Shown: positions 17,336 to 26,429 of the stretch, piece by piece
Layout of the letters: the number at the start of each line of letters is the position of its first letter
Position numbering within the stretch: the first letter of the stretch is position 1
Origin: an uncultured Lachnospiraceae bacterium
Lineage (GTDB): Bacteria; Bacillota; Clostridia; Lachnospirales; Lachnospiraceae
Direction: 5' to 3'
Assembly: GCA_910585295.1 (NCBI GenBank)
Contig: CAJUDE010000012.1
Span: forward strand, 1 to 64,000
Length of the DNA: 64,000 nucleotides
Program-made: the position numbers and the translations under genes
The notes under the pieces: generated by a model
Databases searched by the model: none
What the model saw: the letters and a program-made list of their open reading frames with translations, nothing else
Told to the model about the DNA's origin: nothing

Positions 17336-17436
17336 CTTGCCTTACCCTGCTTTCTATCCATTTTATCAAATTCTATCATAAGCAGGAGAAGGGACGGAAG
17401 CCTCCTGGGGGGATGTTTTGCCCATTAACCGCAGGA

Positions 17437-17590
17437 ATAAAAAAGAATGCGCACAGCGCATTCTCCGCGCGCGAGCGGATTGCGTAGCAATAAATTCCCT
17501 CTCCGCGAGCTGCGCATAATTTTTTATCTTATAGGAAATTTATACACTTTAACACTTCACAGTAACACTGTATTTCCTATAAGATAAAAA
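17437..17590. repeat. Mosaic intergenic palindromic repeat, copy B
   Basis: Contains AGAATGCGCACAGCGCATTC followed by the CCGCGCGCGAGCGG module and GCAATAAATTCCCT. It then has the palindromic pair TTATCTTATAGGAAATTTAT ... ATTTCCTATAAGATAAAA around TAACACTTCACAGTAACAC. Module 1 is in inverted orientation relative to copy A. It fills most of the 314-bp gap between the ABC binding protein and the oxidoreductase; the rest shows no gene. Confidence 0.8.
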
Positions 17591-17649
17591 CCGCCGCGCC
17601 ATGGTCACCCATCGGCGCAGCAGCCCTCAAATAGCCATCTTCATTTACT

Positions 17650-18618
17650 TTATTCACAAGGAAATTTCATCCCCCACTGGCTCCGAACCTCATCCAACAA
17701 TTTCATTACCCGCAAGCTTTCTGCATGGGGCATCTCTTCGCATTCTGTCTTTCCAGCCTCAATCGCCTTTTTGCATGCAAGGACTTCATATTCATAGCCG
17801 CTGATTTGTTTGGGCACTGTATAGCGTGCTGTCAGCTTCCGATTTAGCCCAAATACCCGGATTTCCTCACAATTATTGATATTCTGCACTTCCAGATACC
17901 CTTTGTCGCCACTGATGACGCCTTGCCGGTCAGTTTGCGCCAGCATATCGCTGTGCAGCACCGCCATTTTCCCGCCCTCAAATACCAGGGTAATGCTGTT
18001 CATCCAGTCTATCCCACTGGGGGATAAAACTGCAGATGCATGTACCCTTTCAACTTGTCCGTGAAATGCCATCAACGCGAAATTGATTGGGTATACGCCC
18101 AAATCCAGCAATGCCCCTCCTGCCAATTCCGGCTTCTGCATCCGCTCCACATGAGGCAGGATATAGCCAAGGTTTGCCGTTAAGGAAGTCACTTCCCCAA
18201 TTACGCCGCTGGCCACTAAATCATCGACCATGCCCCGGCTGGGCATATACCTTGTCCAAATTGCCTCCGCCAGCAAAAGCCCCCGTTCTTCAGATATATC
18301 TATCAGCTCTTGCGCCTGTGCTGCATTTACAGTAAACGCTTTTTCAACCAGGACATGCTTGCCATGTTCCAAGCATAGCTTTGCATGCTGGTAATGGTGG
18401 GAATGGGGGGATGCCACATAAACAAGCCCCACTTCTGAGTCATCCACCAATTCCTCATACGAGCCATACGCTTTTTCAAAGCCCCATTCCCCTGCAAATG
18501 CTTTTGCCCTGCCATAATCCCTGGACGCCACCGCGTAGCTTTCTATCCCATCCATCCTGGAAATGGTCTTTGCCATGGTGCCGGCAATATTCCCTGGCGC
18601 TAAAATTGAAAATTTCAT
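17650..18618 (-). CDS. Gfo/Idh/MocA-family oxidoreductase
   Basis: 322-residue NAD(P)-dependent dehydrogenase, probably acting on a sugar or polyol. The dinucleotide-binding start is unusual but recognisable (FSILAPGNIAGTMAKTI), with YVASPHSHHYQHAKLCLEHGKHVLVEKAFTVN carrying the conserved E-K-P-like motif (here EKA, so the usual Pro is replaced). The C-terminal alpha/beta domain contains GGALLDLGVYPINFALM, where Asp and Tyr line the active site. AAAGG before ATG 18618. Not obviously in an operon; substrate unknown. Confidence 0.88.
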   Translation of the reverse strand: MKFSILAPGNIAGTMAKTISRMDGIESYAVASRDYGRAKAFAGEWGFEKAYGSYEELVDDSEVGLVYVASPHSHHYQHAKLCLEHGKHVLVEKAFTVNAAQAQELIDISEERGLLLAEAIWTRYMPSRGMVDDLVASGVIGEVTSLTANLGYILPHVERMQKPELAGGALLDLGVYPINFALMAFHGQVERVHASAVLSPSGIDWMNSITLVFEGGKMAVLHSDMLAQTDRQGVISGDKGYLEVQNINNCEEIRVFGLNRKLTARYTVPKQISGYEYEVLACKKAIEAGKTECEEMPHAESLRVMKLLDEVRSQWGMKFPCE

Positions 18619-18669
18619 TCCTTTTCCCTTCCTTTTTCTGCCATCCTGTTTCTACCCGCCTTGCTTGTG

Positions 18670-21213
18670 TTATGACAAATATTTCTGCAATGTGCGCATG
18701 CATTCTTTCAAGTCAATGGGTTTTGCAATATGGGCGTCCATGCCTACCTCCAAGCAATGCTGGGCGTCATCTGAAAACGCGTCCGCCGTCATAGCGATAA
18801 TTGGAAGGCCGTTATCTGACCGCTCCAAGCCCCGGATTGCAACCGTGGCGTCATACCCATTCATCACCGGCATACGGATATCCATTAAAATTGCATCATA
18901 AAACCCAACCTCAGATGCTTCAAATTTTTCTAAACATTCCTTGCCATTCACTGCCCGTTCCAGGACAAGCCCTACTGATGAAAGGATTTCACTGATAAAT
19001 TCCCAGTTCACATCAATATCTTCCGCAAGCAGGACATGCTTGCCCTCAAAATCTATTTCTGCCTCTTCCTCCTCGTCCTCTGGGGAAATGCCCTCCATAT
19101 ATTTCCTTAAGTACAAATATAATGTGGACTTAAACAACGGCTTGGAAATAAAGCCTTCTATCTCGCTGGTGTCTACCTGCTCTTCTAACTCGCTCCAATC
19201 ATACGCAGAAATTAAAAATGCTGGGATCCTGTTTCCACTTGTAACATTGCGCATCTCGCGGACAACTTCAATCCCATTCATATCTGGCATTTTCCAGTCC
19301 ACTAACACGAAATCATAATCGTTATTCTGCAGATGCCTGTCTTCAATCATACGGATCGCCTGCCTGCCATTCAAAGACCACTCTGTATGGACCCCCAACT
19401 CCTGCAAGTTGGAAACAGCGCTGGTACACAATAACTCATTATCGTCCACCACCAGCACGTCCCATTGGGGAAGCACCATATCTTTCTCATCTATATTGGA
19501 TTTTTTCAAATCCAATATAATATGGAATTTACTTCCTTTGTCCTGTTCGCTTTCTAGTTCAATCGTGCCTTCCATAAGGTCCACAATCGCCTTTGTAATG
19601 GACATCCCAAGGCCGGTACCTACAATTTTTGCCACCTGGTCTGAGCTTTCCCGCTCAAAGCTGTCAAAAATTTTCTTCTGGAATTCTTCTGACATGCCAA
19701 TCCCTGTATCTTCTACAATAAAATGGGTGCGTACATAATCTTCCCCTTTCGGCGATTCTTCCTGGTACAGATGCACGTCAATCCTGCCTTCTTCCGGCGT
19801 GAATTTGCCTGCATTGGATAAAAGGTTTAGCAACACCTGGTTTAAGCGCACGGAGTCGCAAAAGACATTCTCAGATATAATGGACTGAATAAAAATATCA
19901 AAAAACTGGTTCTTTGACTTCACCTGCGGCTGCATCATGTTCACAATGTCATCCATCGCCTCTTTCAAAGACATGGAATTCATATTTAGGTTCATCTTCC
20001 CACTCTCAATTTTGGACATATCCAGCACATCATTGATTAGCCCCAGCAAATGTTTGCTTGACAGCTTCACTTTATTCAGGCAGTCCACCACACGCTCTGG
20101 GTCTTTAATATTTTTCAGGGCAATCTCCGTCATGCCAATAATGGCGTTCATTGGGGTCCGGATATCATGGCTCATGCTAGATAGGAACTCACTTTTCGCC
20201 TTATCTGACTGCACTGCCTTTTGGCGCGCCTCATACAGCCGTTCCATCTGTTGGAGGGAAAATTTAAAGTACATAAAAAACACAATTGACATCGCAACCA
20301 AAATCATGACAGAAGAAATTATCATAATCCCAATACGTTGGAAATCCAATTTGCTGATTGGCCCTTTCATAGCCTCGCTTTGCATAACGGTAATCAGGTA
20401 CCAGTCAATATTATCATCAATCGGGCTGCAATATGTATAACGTTTCTCGCCATTGATCATCACTAGCTTGGAATATGTCTCCCCTAAGTCAATCGCCTCC
20501 TGAAGCCCTTCCACATACTCTTTGGCGCCTCCTGCTGCCTCAAGCTCGGCCTCTGCCAGGATACGCTCATAATAGCTTTCCCGGAAAGCATCCCCGCTCC
20601 TGATTACAAAATTACCATTTTTATCAATAATATGGGAATAAACTAACGTATCGTCATAATCCAGAAAAAGGGCTTCTTTCAGAAAATCCATAGGGACCCC
20701 AACAACTAACGCAATGCTGTCCCTCCCATCTTCCATAGGGTATGCCGCTTCCATCCCCAAAAGCAGCATCCTTTCCCCGGTTTCGCTTATTCCGGCCTCC
20801 ACAATGCTTCCGTAGGATTTCAGGGATTCCACAATAGCCTCGCTGGAAGCCTCCATCCTTTCCCCATAGACAGGCTCTATTAAGCCGTCTTCTGTACACA
20901 GCCCAAGGAAAGTGAAATCCCTTACCTCACCGCCAAGCTTAAGGTCATCCAGCATCTCTTCCCCATATTCAGCAGCTTCTGGCGGGGTACGTTTCATAAT
21001 CCCCTCCACCTGCGACAAACGCAGGCTAATCACTGTTTTAAATTTCTGGCTCAACTGAACATTCATCTCAGACATATAGATCTCACTGATTTCATCAATC
21101 GTCTTTTCAGTCCTTCTACCCATAATCAAAACTAACACAATGAAAACAATGATACATACGCTGATTACGGAGACAAAGCTATTCCTCAAAAATTTTTTAA
21201 TATTTATTTCCAT
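18670..21213 (-). CDS. Hybrid sensor histidine kinase with two receiver domains
   Basis: About 847 residues. Membrane helix at 12-34, an extracellular Cache-like sensor to about 290, and a second helix (IGIMIISSVMILVAMSIVFFMYF). HisKA follows, with the phospho-His in SSMSHDIRTPMNAIIGM, then HATPase with N box NLLSNAGKF and G boxes EDTGIGMSE and GTGLGMSI. Receiver 1 (VLVVDDNELL, phospho-Asp in LVDWKMPDMNG) and receiver 2 (VLLAEDIDVN, phospho-Asp in LMDIRMPVMNG) come last. No HPt is attached, but a separate HPt gene lies 59 bp upstream, suggesting a phosphorelay. GGAGG favours ATG 21213 over two earlier in-frame ATGs. The output regulator is not nearby. Confidence 0.92.
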   Translation of the reverse strand: MEINIKKFLRNSFVSVISVCIIVFIVLVLIMGRRTEKTIDEISEIYMSEMNVQLSQKFKTVISLRLSQVEGIMKRTPPEAAEYGEEMLDDLKLGGEVRDFTFLGLCTEDGLIEPVYGERMEASSEAIVESLKSYGSIVEAGISETGERMLLLGMEAAYPMEDGRDSIALVVGVPMDFLKEALFLDYDDTLVYSHIIDKNGNFVIRSGDAFRESYYERILAEAELEAAGGAKEYVEGLQEAIDLGETYSKLVMINGEKRYTYCSPIDDNIDWYLITVMQSEAMKGPISKLDFQRIGIMIISSVMILVAMSIVFFMYFKFSLQQMERLYEARQKAVQSDKAKSEFLSSMSHDIRTPMNAIIGMTEIALKNIKDPERVVDCLNKVKLSSKHLLGLINDVLDMSKIESGKMNLNMNSMSLKEAMDDIVNMMQPQVKSKNQFFDIFIQSIISENVFCDSVRLNQVLLNLLSNAGKFTPEEGRIDVHLYQEESPKGEDYVRTHFIVEDTGIGMSEEFQKKIFDSFERESSDQVAKIVGTGLGMSITKAIVDLMEGTIELESEQDKGSKFHIILDLKKSNIDEKDMVLPQWDVLVVDDNELLCTSAVSNLQELGVHTEWSLNGRQAIRMIEDRHLQNNDYDFVLVDWKMPDMNGIEVVREMRNVTSGNRIPAFLISAYDWSELEEQVDTSEIEGFISKPLFKSTLYLYLRKYMEGISPEDEEEEAEIDFEGKHVLLAEDIDVNWEFISEILSSVGLVLERAVNGKECLEKFEASEVGFYDAILMDIRMPVMNGYDATVAIRGLERSDNGLPIIAMTADAFSDDAQHCLEVGMDAHIAKPIDLKECMRTLQKYLS

Positions 21214-21272
21214 TCCATCCTCCATACCGTACACCCTGCCAGGAAGCTTTCTGCCATCTTATCTTTTACTCA

Positions 21273-21635
21273 TTATTTATTCTCAGCGTATTTATCAATT
21301 GTACTTATAATCTTCTCCTGGACAGGAAGCACTTTTAACAGGGCCTCCCGCGCCTGGTCTGGCTGCCCTGCGCGCAGCAAATCCACAATTTGGCTGTAAG
21401 CCTCATAAACAGGCATGACAGACAGGTTACCAGAAGCCCCTTTAATGGCATGGGCTTTCTCTATAATATCTTCGTACCCCTCATTGCCAAAATCCGGCTC
21501 AAAAGAATATGTGTTCATCATTTTCTTAAACGAGCCAAGCATTTTTTTATAAATTGCCGCGCTGCCGCCCAAACGTTTTACACCTTCATCCACACTTACT
21601 CCCAACTCCCTAAGTTCATCCAGCAAATTCATCAA
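21273..21635 (-). CDS. Stand-alone HPt phosphotransfer protein
   Basis: 120 residues forming an HPt four-helix bundle. The phospho-accepting His lies in the canonical KAHAIKGASGNLSV motif. It begins with GVSVDEGVKRLGGSAAIYKKML, also typical. Encoded immediately ahead of the hybrid kinase in the same direction, so it very probably relays phosphate from one of that kinase's receivers. Confidence 0.9.
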   Translation of the reverse strand: MMNLLDELRELGVSVDEGVKRLGGSAAIYKKMLGSFKKMMNTYSFEPDFGNEGYEDIIEKAHAIKGASGNLSVMPVYEAYSQIVDLLRAGQPDQAREALLKVLPVQEKIISTIDKYAENK

Positions 21636-21752
21636 TACCTCTCCTTTTCCTTATCCATATTATCATAAACGTAATATAAGCCTGTTATATTTCACAGGCC
21701 TAATACCGATTTTTAACATTTTTATTTTACCATACTTCTCCCCATCCCGCAA

Positions 21753-21787
21753 CAAAAAAAGGAGCCTCCCTATGGAATGCCCCTTTT
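21753..21787 (-). terminator. Terminator of FlxA-like gene
   Basis: On the minus strand GGGGC..GGCTCC forms an imperfect stem followed by seven T residues, 28 bp after the stop codon. Confidence 0.55.
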
Positions 21788-21814
21788 CCCTGCCTGGTTC
21801 CAGAATGCAGGCCC

Positions 21815-22699
21815 TTACAGATAAATGTCTACGGAAGGGTATGCCTGGCGCTTGTTCCCTCCTTCCTTCCCTTTCCCTATAGCATCTTCCTTTTCTCCTA
21901 TTTCGCCGCCTGTTTTGACAGCCGCCGTTTCTTCTTCCTTCTTGCTGCTATTTCCTTTGACAGCCGCTGTTTCCTTTCCTTCCTTCTTGCTGCTATTTCC
22001 TTTGACAGCCGCCGTTTCCTTTTCTTCCTTCTTGCTGCTATTTCCTTTGCTGGCTGCTGTTTCCTTTTCTCCTTTCTTGCTGCCTGCGCTCTCCTGCCCT
22101 GCGGATTTTTCCACTTCGTCCAATTCTTCCTTCGCTTCTGCCAAGGTATTTATTTGGGAGGCCAAAGCCGTTTCCATTTTCTTCTCCACCTCTGCAAGTT
22201 CCTTTTTCTTTGCCTCCACATCTGACCGCCCGCCATCCTGCTTAATCTCTGCTTTCAGAACGCCGGCTCTATGTTCCATACTCATTGCCACACTGCCTTG
22301 CACTTTAGCCTGCCCCATCGACAAGTCTGCTGAAATCATCGCCTTCATATTTGCTTGGGACAGGCCGCCTCCTTTGCCTTTTGCGCCCTGCCTGCCGCCG
22401 CCAAGCATATCATCCATCGAAGTTCCTTTTCCCTGGCTCTTTTTATCATTCACCGCCGCCTGCCTTTGCTCAATCTGGCGCTGCCTAAGCTGATTGTTTA
22501 AATCATTGATCTCCTGCATGATTTCCTGGCGTTTCTTACTTTTTGCCTCCATATCCATATCCTCATTGGAAGAAAGGTTCTGAAGTTCTTTTTGCTTATT
22601 GGCAATCTGCCTTTGAATATTTTTACTTACGGAATCTGTTTGCTGCAGCCTGGCTTGCCCTGACATTGGCGCAGCCTGGCCCATACCACCTATTTTCAT
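21815..22699 (-). CDS. FlxA-like coiled-coil protein with Lys/Glu-rich tandem repeats
   Basis: About 294 residues. The N-terminal third contains a FlxA-like coiled coil (KNIQRQIANKQKELQNLSSN, then MQEINDLNNQLRQRQIEQR). A Gly-rich hinge and a second helix follow. The C-terminal part has four tandem 15-residue units of the form SKKEEKETAAVKGNS, near-identical at DNA level (45-bp period); the last has lost one Lys codon. No signal peptide. AGGAGG precedes ATG 22699, which I prefer over the longer frame from 22756. Function unknown; unit number is likely to vary between strains. Confidence 0.7.
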   Translation of the reverse strand: MKIGGMGQAAPMSGQARLQQTDSVSKNIQRQIANKQKELQNLSSNEDMDMEAKSKKRQEIMQEINDLNNQLRQRQIEQRQAAVNDKKSQGKGTSMDDMLGGGRQGAKGKGGGLSQANMKAMISADLSMGQAKVQGSVAMSMEHRAGVLKAEIKQDGGRSDVEAKKKELAEVEKKMETALASQINTLAEAKEELDEVEKSAGQESAGSKKGEKETAASKGNSSKKEEKETAAVKGNSSKKEGKETAAVKGNSSKKEEETAAVKTGGEIGEKEDAIGKGKEGGNKRQAYPSVDIYL

Positions 22700-22893
22700 T
22701 CTGCTAACCTCCTGTCTTTCCATTTGAAATCCTTTTCCTGTTAAAGCCCAAACCATAAGGCACTATGGCTTGCATGGTATTTCGGAAAGGGGGAGCCGCG
22801 AAATAAGCGGAATGTATTTAACCGTCCATTTTCTGTTGTAAATTCAATTTTGGCGGTCCATCCCCTAAGCAATGAGCCGCCATGCCTGAGCCT

Positions 22894-24633
22894 TTAAAAT
22901 TCAATCCCTTCTTTTTTTATGGCTTTCTGCATCTCTTCTTTTTCCATTTCTTGGAAAGAAATAATTTTGCCCTTAGAATCCCGTTTTACGAAAAGATATG
23001 CCGCTCCTTCCTCGTCGCACCCGCTGGTATACACACAATGTTCCGCATCATACAAAACCTTAATCCATTTGCCCTTGTATTTCCCCTCCTGGGTCACGCC
23101 ATATTTTTCGTACTCTTTTGGAAAATCAACCGCCATATCCCCTGCGGATTCTGTGGCATCGCTGGATTTATATGAAAACGCCAACCCTGTTTGGGGCAAA
23201 TAGGAATGCCCTCCCTCATCAAGATCCTCAGTAGAAACAGCGTTTAAGCCCACTTCCTGGAACCCCTCTATGGCTCCTGAAGCCTCCCGCTGCGCTACTA
23301 ACCCTACCGCGCCACGCCCATCGGTGAACCTGCGGAACATACCTGGCTCTATTTCATCTTCAAAATACCCTACCACTTTGCCCTGATACCGAAAGCAATT
23401 CTCCTTATCGTCATACAGCAGGCCAAACTTCTGATATTCGGACCCCTCATTTTCGTATGCGTTTTCAAGGAACCCTGCCAGCCTGCGCCCTTCCTCTTCA
23501 CGCAAGTCCCCGCTCCACACTGGCACAGCTTGCGCAGGTATTTGGATAGGGGAACTCTGGCTGCCTTCCTGCGCCAAATCCCCCTCTGCCAAATAAGCGT
23601 CCCCTGTTTGCTTTGTGGAAGTAGCAAACAGGACAACGACAAATACCACTAATATTGCGGCACCGGCAACTGCCTTGCCGCTGTATATTTTCTTTTTCAT
23701 AATTGCCACAATCCTTTCTTCCATTGCATCTTTTCCAAAACCGGCGCCCCATGTCATCGGCCTGCCTTTCCTTTCTGCCAGGCTGATTAAAGACAGTGCA
23801 TAAACGCTTCTGGAATCCTGCCCGAAATGCCGCACCACCTTTTCATCACAGGCAAGCTCAATATCCCGGTTCGCCAATATATTCATCACCCACACCAGCG
23901 GGTTGCACCAATGGACGCATACGGCCATTGCCAGCACCAGCTTCCAAACCACGTCAAACCTACGGATATGCACCAGTTCATGGGTAAGCACAAGCCGCAT
24001 CTGCCTGTCGCTTTCCCACTTTATCCCTTTGGGGAGCAAAATCACAGGATGCCGCACGCCATACGTCATAGGGGTTGCCACCAAGCTTGATTCGCGTACC
24101 TGTACCTTACGCTTCATCGGAAAAGACCGGACATAGGACAAAACATCCAAATCCTCCACTGGCAATGTGACGCGAAATTCCCGATAACATTTCAAATACG
24201 CAAAAGCATAAAATACCGCGCACAGCAATGCCCCTGCCAAATAAATTAGGTTCCATGCGGGCAAAAACTTTTGCAGCCCTTTTGCCCCTTCCTTTACCCT
24301 GGCATCGCCCTGCACCTCCTCCACAACGCTGTTTCCTGTAAGCAATTGCCCCTCGCCTGCTTGAATTCCCTGCCGCCAATCTGCCAGCTCGGTCTCTTTT
24401 GGCGCTGCAAACCCAAAAACATCCCCCCATTGCCCCACGCCCTCAAAATGTTCCAGCAGCGTATACGCATTCCATGGAACTGGGACAGCAGCAGGGACCA
24501 AAAGGCGCAACGCCACTGCCATCCACAAAACCACAAACGTATTTCCTGGCAGCTTATTTTGAAATATTTTGCGTACTGCAAGGACTGCCAAAACCATTGC
24601 GCCTCCTGTAACGCCCATTTCCAATAAATCCAT
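22894..24633 (-). CDS. BlaR1/MecR1-type M56 membrane metalloprotease
   Basis: 579 residues. Four N-terminal membrane segments are interleaved with the M56 peptidase: Zn ligands in the HELVH motif of LVLTHELVHIRRFDVVWK and the downstream Glu in DIELACDEKVV. A further membrane helix (AVAGAAILVVFVVVLFATST) leads to an extracellular C-terminal region of about 250 residues that is not a penicillin-binding domain. So the signal is probably not a beta-lactam, or is sensed differently. Such proteases, when activated, cleave the cognate BlaI-type repressor, here encoded 11 bp upstream. Confidence 0.9.
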   Translation of the reverse strand: MDLLEMGVTGGAMVLAVLAVRKIFQNKLPGNTFVVLWMAVALRLLVPAAVPVPWNAYTLLEHFEGVGQWGDVFGFAAPKETELADWRQGIQAGEGQLLTGNSVVEEVQGDARVKEGAKGLQKFLPAWNLIYLAGALLCAVFYAFAYLKCYREFRVTLPVEDLDVLSYVRSFPMKRKVQVRESSLVATPMTYGVRHPVILLPKGIKWESDRQMRLVLTHELVHIRRFDVVWKLVLAMAVCVHWCNPLVWVMNILANRDIELACDEKVVRHFGQDSRSVYALSLISLAERKGRPMTWGAGFGKDAMEERIVAIMKKKIYSGKAVAGAAILVVFVVVLFATSTKQTGDAYLAEGDLAQEGSQSSPIQIPAQAVPVWSGDLREEEGRRLAGFLENAYENEGSEYQKFGLLYDDKENCFRYQGKVVGYFEDEIEPGMFRRFTDGRGAVGLVAQREASGAIEGFQEVGLNAVSTEDLDEGGHSYLPQTGLAFSYKSSDATESAGDMAVDFPKEYEKYGVTQEGKYKGKWIKVLYDAEHCVYTSGCDEEGAAYLFVKRDSKGKIISFQEMEKEEMQKAIKKEGIEF

Positions 24634-24644
24634 CCTCCATCACC

Positions 24645-25004
24645 TCACTCCAGTTCTTCCACTAGCTGTTTCAACCTGTTAATTTGTTCCGCAGACAAAT
24701 TCTTACGGCCCAACAAAGCCGCAAACAATTTATCTGCAGAGCCATCATAAACCTTGTTAATTAACTCCTCTGTCTCCGCCTCCTGCACTTCTTCCTTGGG
24801 AATCAGCGCATGGCACATAAAATTAGGTTCCGAACGCTCAATGGCGCCCTTATTCATGCATCTTTTAATTAAAGTGTATGTGGTGTTTTTGTTCCATCCA
24901 ACCTCTCCCTTCAAAACCTCAGCAATGTACTTGGCGGTTTTATCCCCCTCCCGCCAAAGCACATCCATTACTTTCAGTTCAGAATCAAATAATTTCACAT
25001 CCAT
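24645..25004 (-). CDS. BlaI/MecI-family transcriptional repressor
   Basis: 119 residues with the penicillinase-repressor winged helix: LFDSELKVMDVLWREGDKTAKYIAEVL and WNKNTTYTLIKRCMNKGAIER (recognition helix), then a C-terminal dimerisation part (LINKVYDGSADKLFAALLG). AAGGAGG lies ahead of ATG 25004. Probably autoregulated through the two ACTAC-N4-GTAGT sites that overlap its promoter, with derepression by proteolysis through the adjacent M56 protease. Confidence 0.93.
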   Translation of the reverse strand: MDVKLFDSELKVMDVLWREGDKTAKYIAEVLKGEVGWNKNTTYTLIKRCMNKGAIERSEPNFMCHALIPKEEVQEAETEELINKVYDGSADKLFAALLGRKNLSAEQINRLKQLVEELE

Positions 25005-25030
25005 AAAAAGAACCTCCTTTACGCAACAAA

Positions 25031-25083
25031 ACTACTGTGGTAGTACATATCCTCATACTACTACAGTAGTTTATCTTTGTCAA
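25031..25083 (-). promoter_or_regulatory. blaI promoter with two BlaI-type operators
   Basis: Minus-strand TTGACA (25083-25078), 17-bp spacer, TAGTAT (25060-25055). Two palindromes ACTAC-N4-GTAGT lie at 25057-25070, over the spacer and -10, and at 25031-25044, just downstream of the start point. They match the known BlaI/MecI dyad (TACTA-TAGTA) and are 26 bp apart centre to centre. Confidence 0.85.
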
Positions 25084-25101
25084 CCCTAAATCCATCTTCA
25101 A

Positions 25102-25533
25102 TTATTTCCTGTAAACCGAAGCAAAACAGGAATAGCCTACAAATAACAGCACACACACCAGAAAAACTTTCACGCACATTTCAATATTTACATTCCATGA
25201 CAATGCATATCCATAAATACTGACGCCACATACCAGGGAAGCCCCTGGGCAGAGAAGAAGGAGCATCTTATAGGCTTTCCCATTCATATTCTTGCCCTTT
25301 GGCTGGGATGGCACAGCAAAGGCGCACAGCAAATGTGCTATTAGGCAGAATAATGGAATCCCAAATACTGCAGCCTCTTTGCCGCTCCATCCATTTGGCA
25401 CATTTCCAAACCCAAAATGTGTAGCGATTGTGTTTGGAAGTTCCTTCCATAAAAGCACGCCTGCCACCATTGGAAGCAGGGCGATTAAGCTTGTTATCGC
25501 TATTAATTTTTTATTTTTCCTCCACAGTTCCAT
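25102..25533 (-). CDS. DUF1648/SdpI-like small membrane protein
   Basis: 143 residues with four hydrophobic segments. The motif LPNTIATHFGFGNVPNGWSGKEA after the first helix is the DUF1648 signature also found in SdpI-type immunity/signal proteins. AGGAGAG lies ahead of ATG 25533; the frame can be extended to a GTG at 25587, but that adds Ser/Arg-rich codons without homology and overlaps a short repeat. It follows the DUF6179-like gene by 50 bp. Role unknown. Confidence 0.8.
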   Translation of the reverse strand: MELWRKNKKLIAITSLIALLPMVAGVLLWKELPNTIATHFGFGNVPNGWSGKEAAVFGIPLFCLIAHLLCAFAVPSQPKGKNMNGKAYKMLLLLCPGASLVCGVSIYGYALSWNVNIEMCVKVFLVCVLLFVGYSCFASVYRK

Positions 25534-25583
25534 GTTCGCCCTCTCCTTTCTGCTTATGCTATCACGACTGCTTGGCTCATTGC

Positions 25584-26429
25584 TCACGGGAATAAATTTG
25601 GGAGCGCGCCGTATCCCACCGCGTTTTCGAGACGGGCAAGGATATTGTCAACTGTTTTCGAGAAATAATCCAAAGCCTGGCTGCCGCCCTCCCCATATCC
25701 CTGCAAGAGGGCTGACAGCGCTTCCATTAATTTTCCACGAAGCCTTTGCTGCCTGTCCCCTCCCCAAACATCTTGCATTTTTTGGTAATCCTCTTTCCGG
25801 AATCCCCCATTTTCTGCCAGCGGCCTACCCGCCAGGATATGCCCCACAATATTTGTCAACATAACTTCACAAATATTTTCCGCCATATCCTCGTACTGGC
25901 TATCGTGCCTTCGCAATACTTCCCTCACATGCCCCTCCGGGAACAAATGCAGAAATTTCTGTTCTATCGAAAGGCAAACCAGGTATCCATAAATTTTATC
26001 AATCCCAGTAGATGCAGAAATATCCTTCAACACTGGATAATCCAAAGTTAAAATCGTATCCTGGGGGCAAAGTTCCATATCATACCACTTAAAAAATTCT
26101 GGCATTCCCTTGACAAATACATCATGCAGGCAGCAATTCCCATAATGGTCAAATTCTTGGGAAATTGTATTATACAATGCAAGGGCTTCTTTTGCCTTTG
26201 CCTCCACACACGCCATGCCCGCCTCATAGGCCTCCTGCGCTGATAATTCCCTATCCAAGACGGCGCCTTCCCCACCCCAGGTTTCGGCTTCATGGACGCA
26301 GTACAGCACAGCCTCCATAAGCTGCTCTGCCTGCCCATAAGGCATGGAGGTATGCCCACAGGCGGCATACCGTTCTGCCAGCTTGCCCACAATTGGCACC
26401 AGTTCTTCCATTGCGTATCCCATTCCCAT
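25584..26429 (-). CDS. DUF6179-like protein
   Basis: About 281 residues, helical, no signal peptide or membrane segment. It begins MEELVPIVGKLAERYAACGHTSMPYGQAEQLMEAVLYC within the first dozen codons and ends ARLENAVGYGALPNLFP. I recall this as the DUF6179 family, which sits next to DUF6323 genes in Lachnospiraceae; function unknown. The ATG at 26429 overlaps the upstream TGA (TGATG), so the two are translationally coupled. Ribosome-site evidence for this exact start is modest. Confidence 0.65.
   Translation of the reverse strand: MGMGYAMEELVPIVGKLAERYAACGHTSMPYGQAEQLMEAVLYCVHEAETWGGEGAVLDRELSAQEAYEAGMACVEAKAKEALALYNTISQEFDHYGNCCLHDVFVKGMPEFFKWYDMELCPQDTILTLDYPVLKDISASTGIDKIYGYLVCLSIEQKFLHLFPEGHVREVLRRHDSQYEDMAENICEVMLTNIVGHILAGRPLAENGGFRKEDYQKMQDVWGGDRQQRLRGKLMEALSALLQGYGEGGSQALDYFSKTVDNILARLENAVGYGALPNLFP

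Noticed and set aside
22894..24633. True beta-lactam sensor BlaR1
   Set aside because: The C-terminal domain lacks the penicillin-binding S-x-x-K/K-T-G motifs.
25584..25587. Longer start (GTG 25587) for the DUF1648 protein
   Set aside because: Ribosome site AGGAGAG is placed for ATG 25533; the extra codons look non-family.
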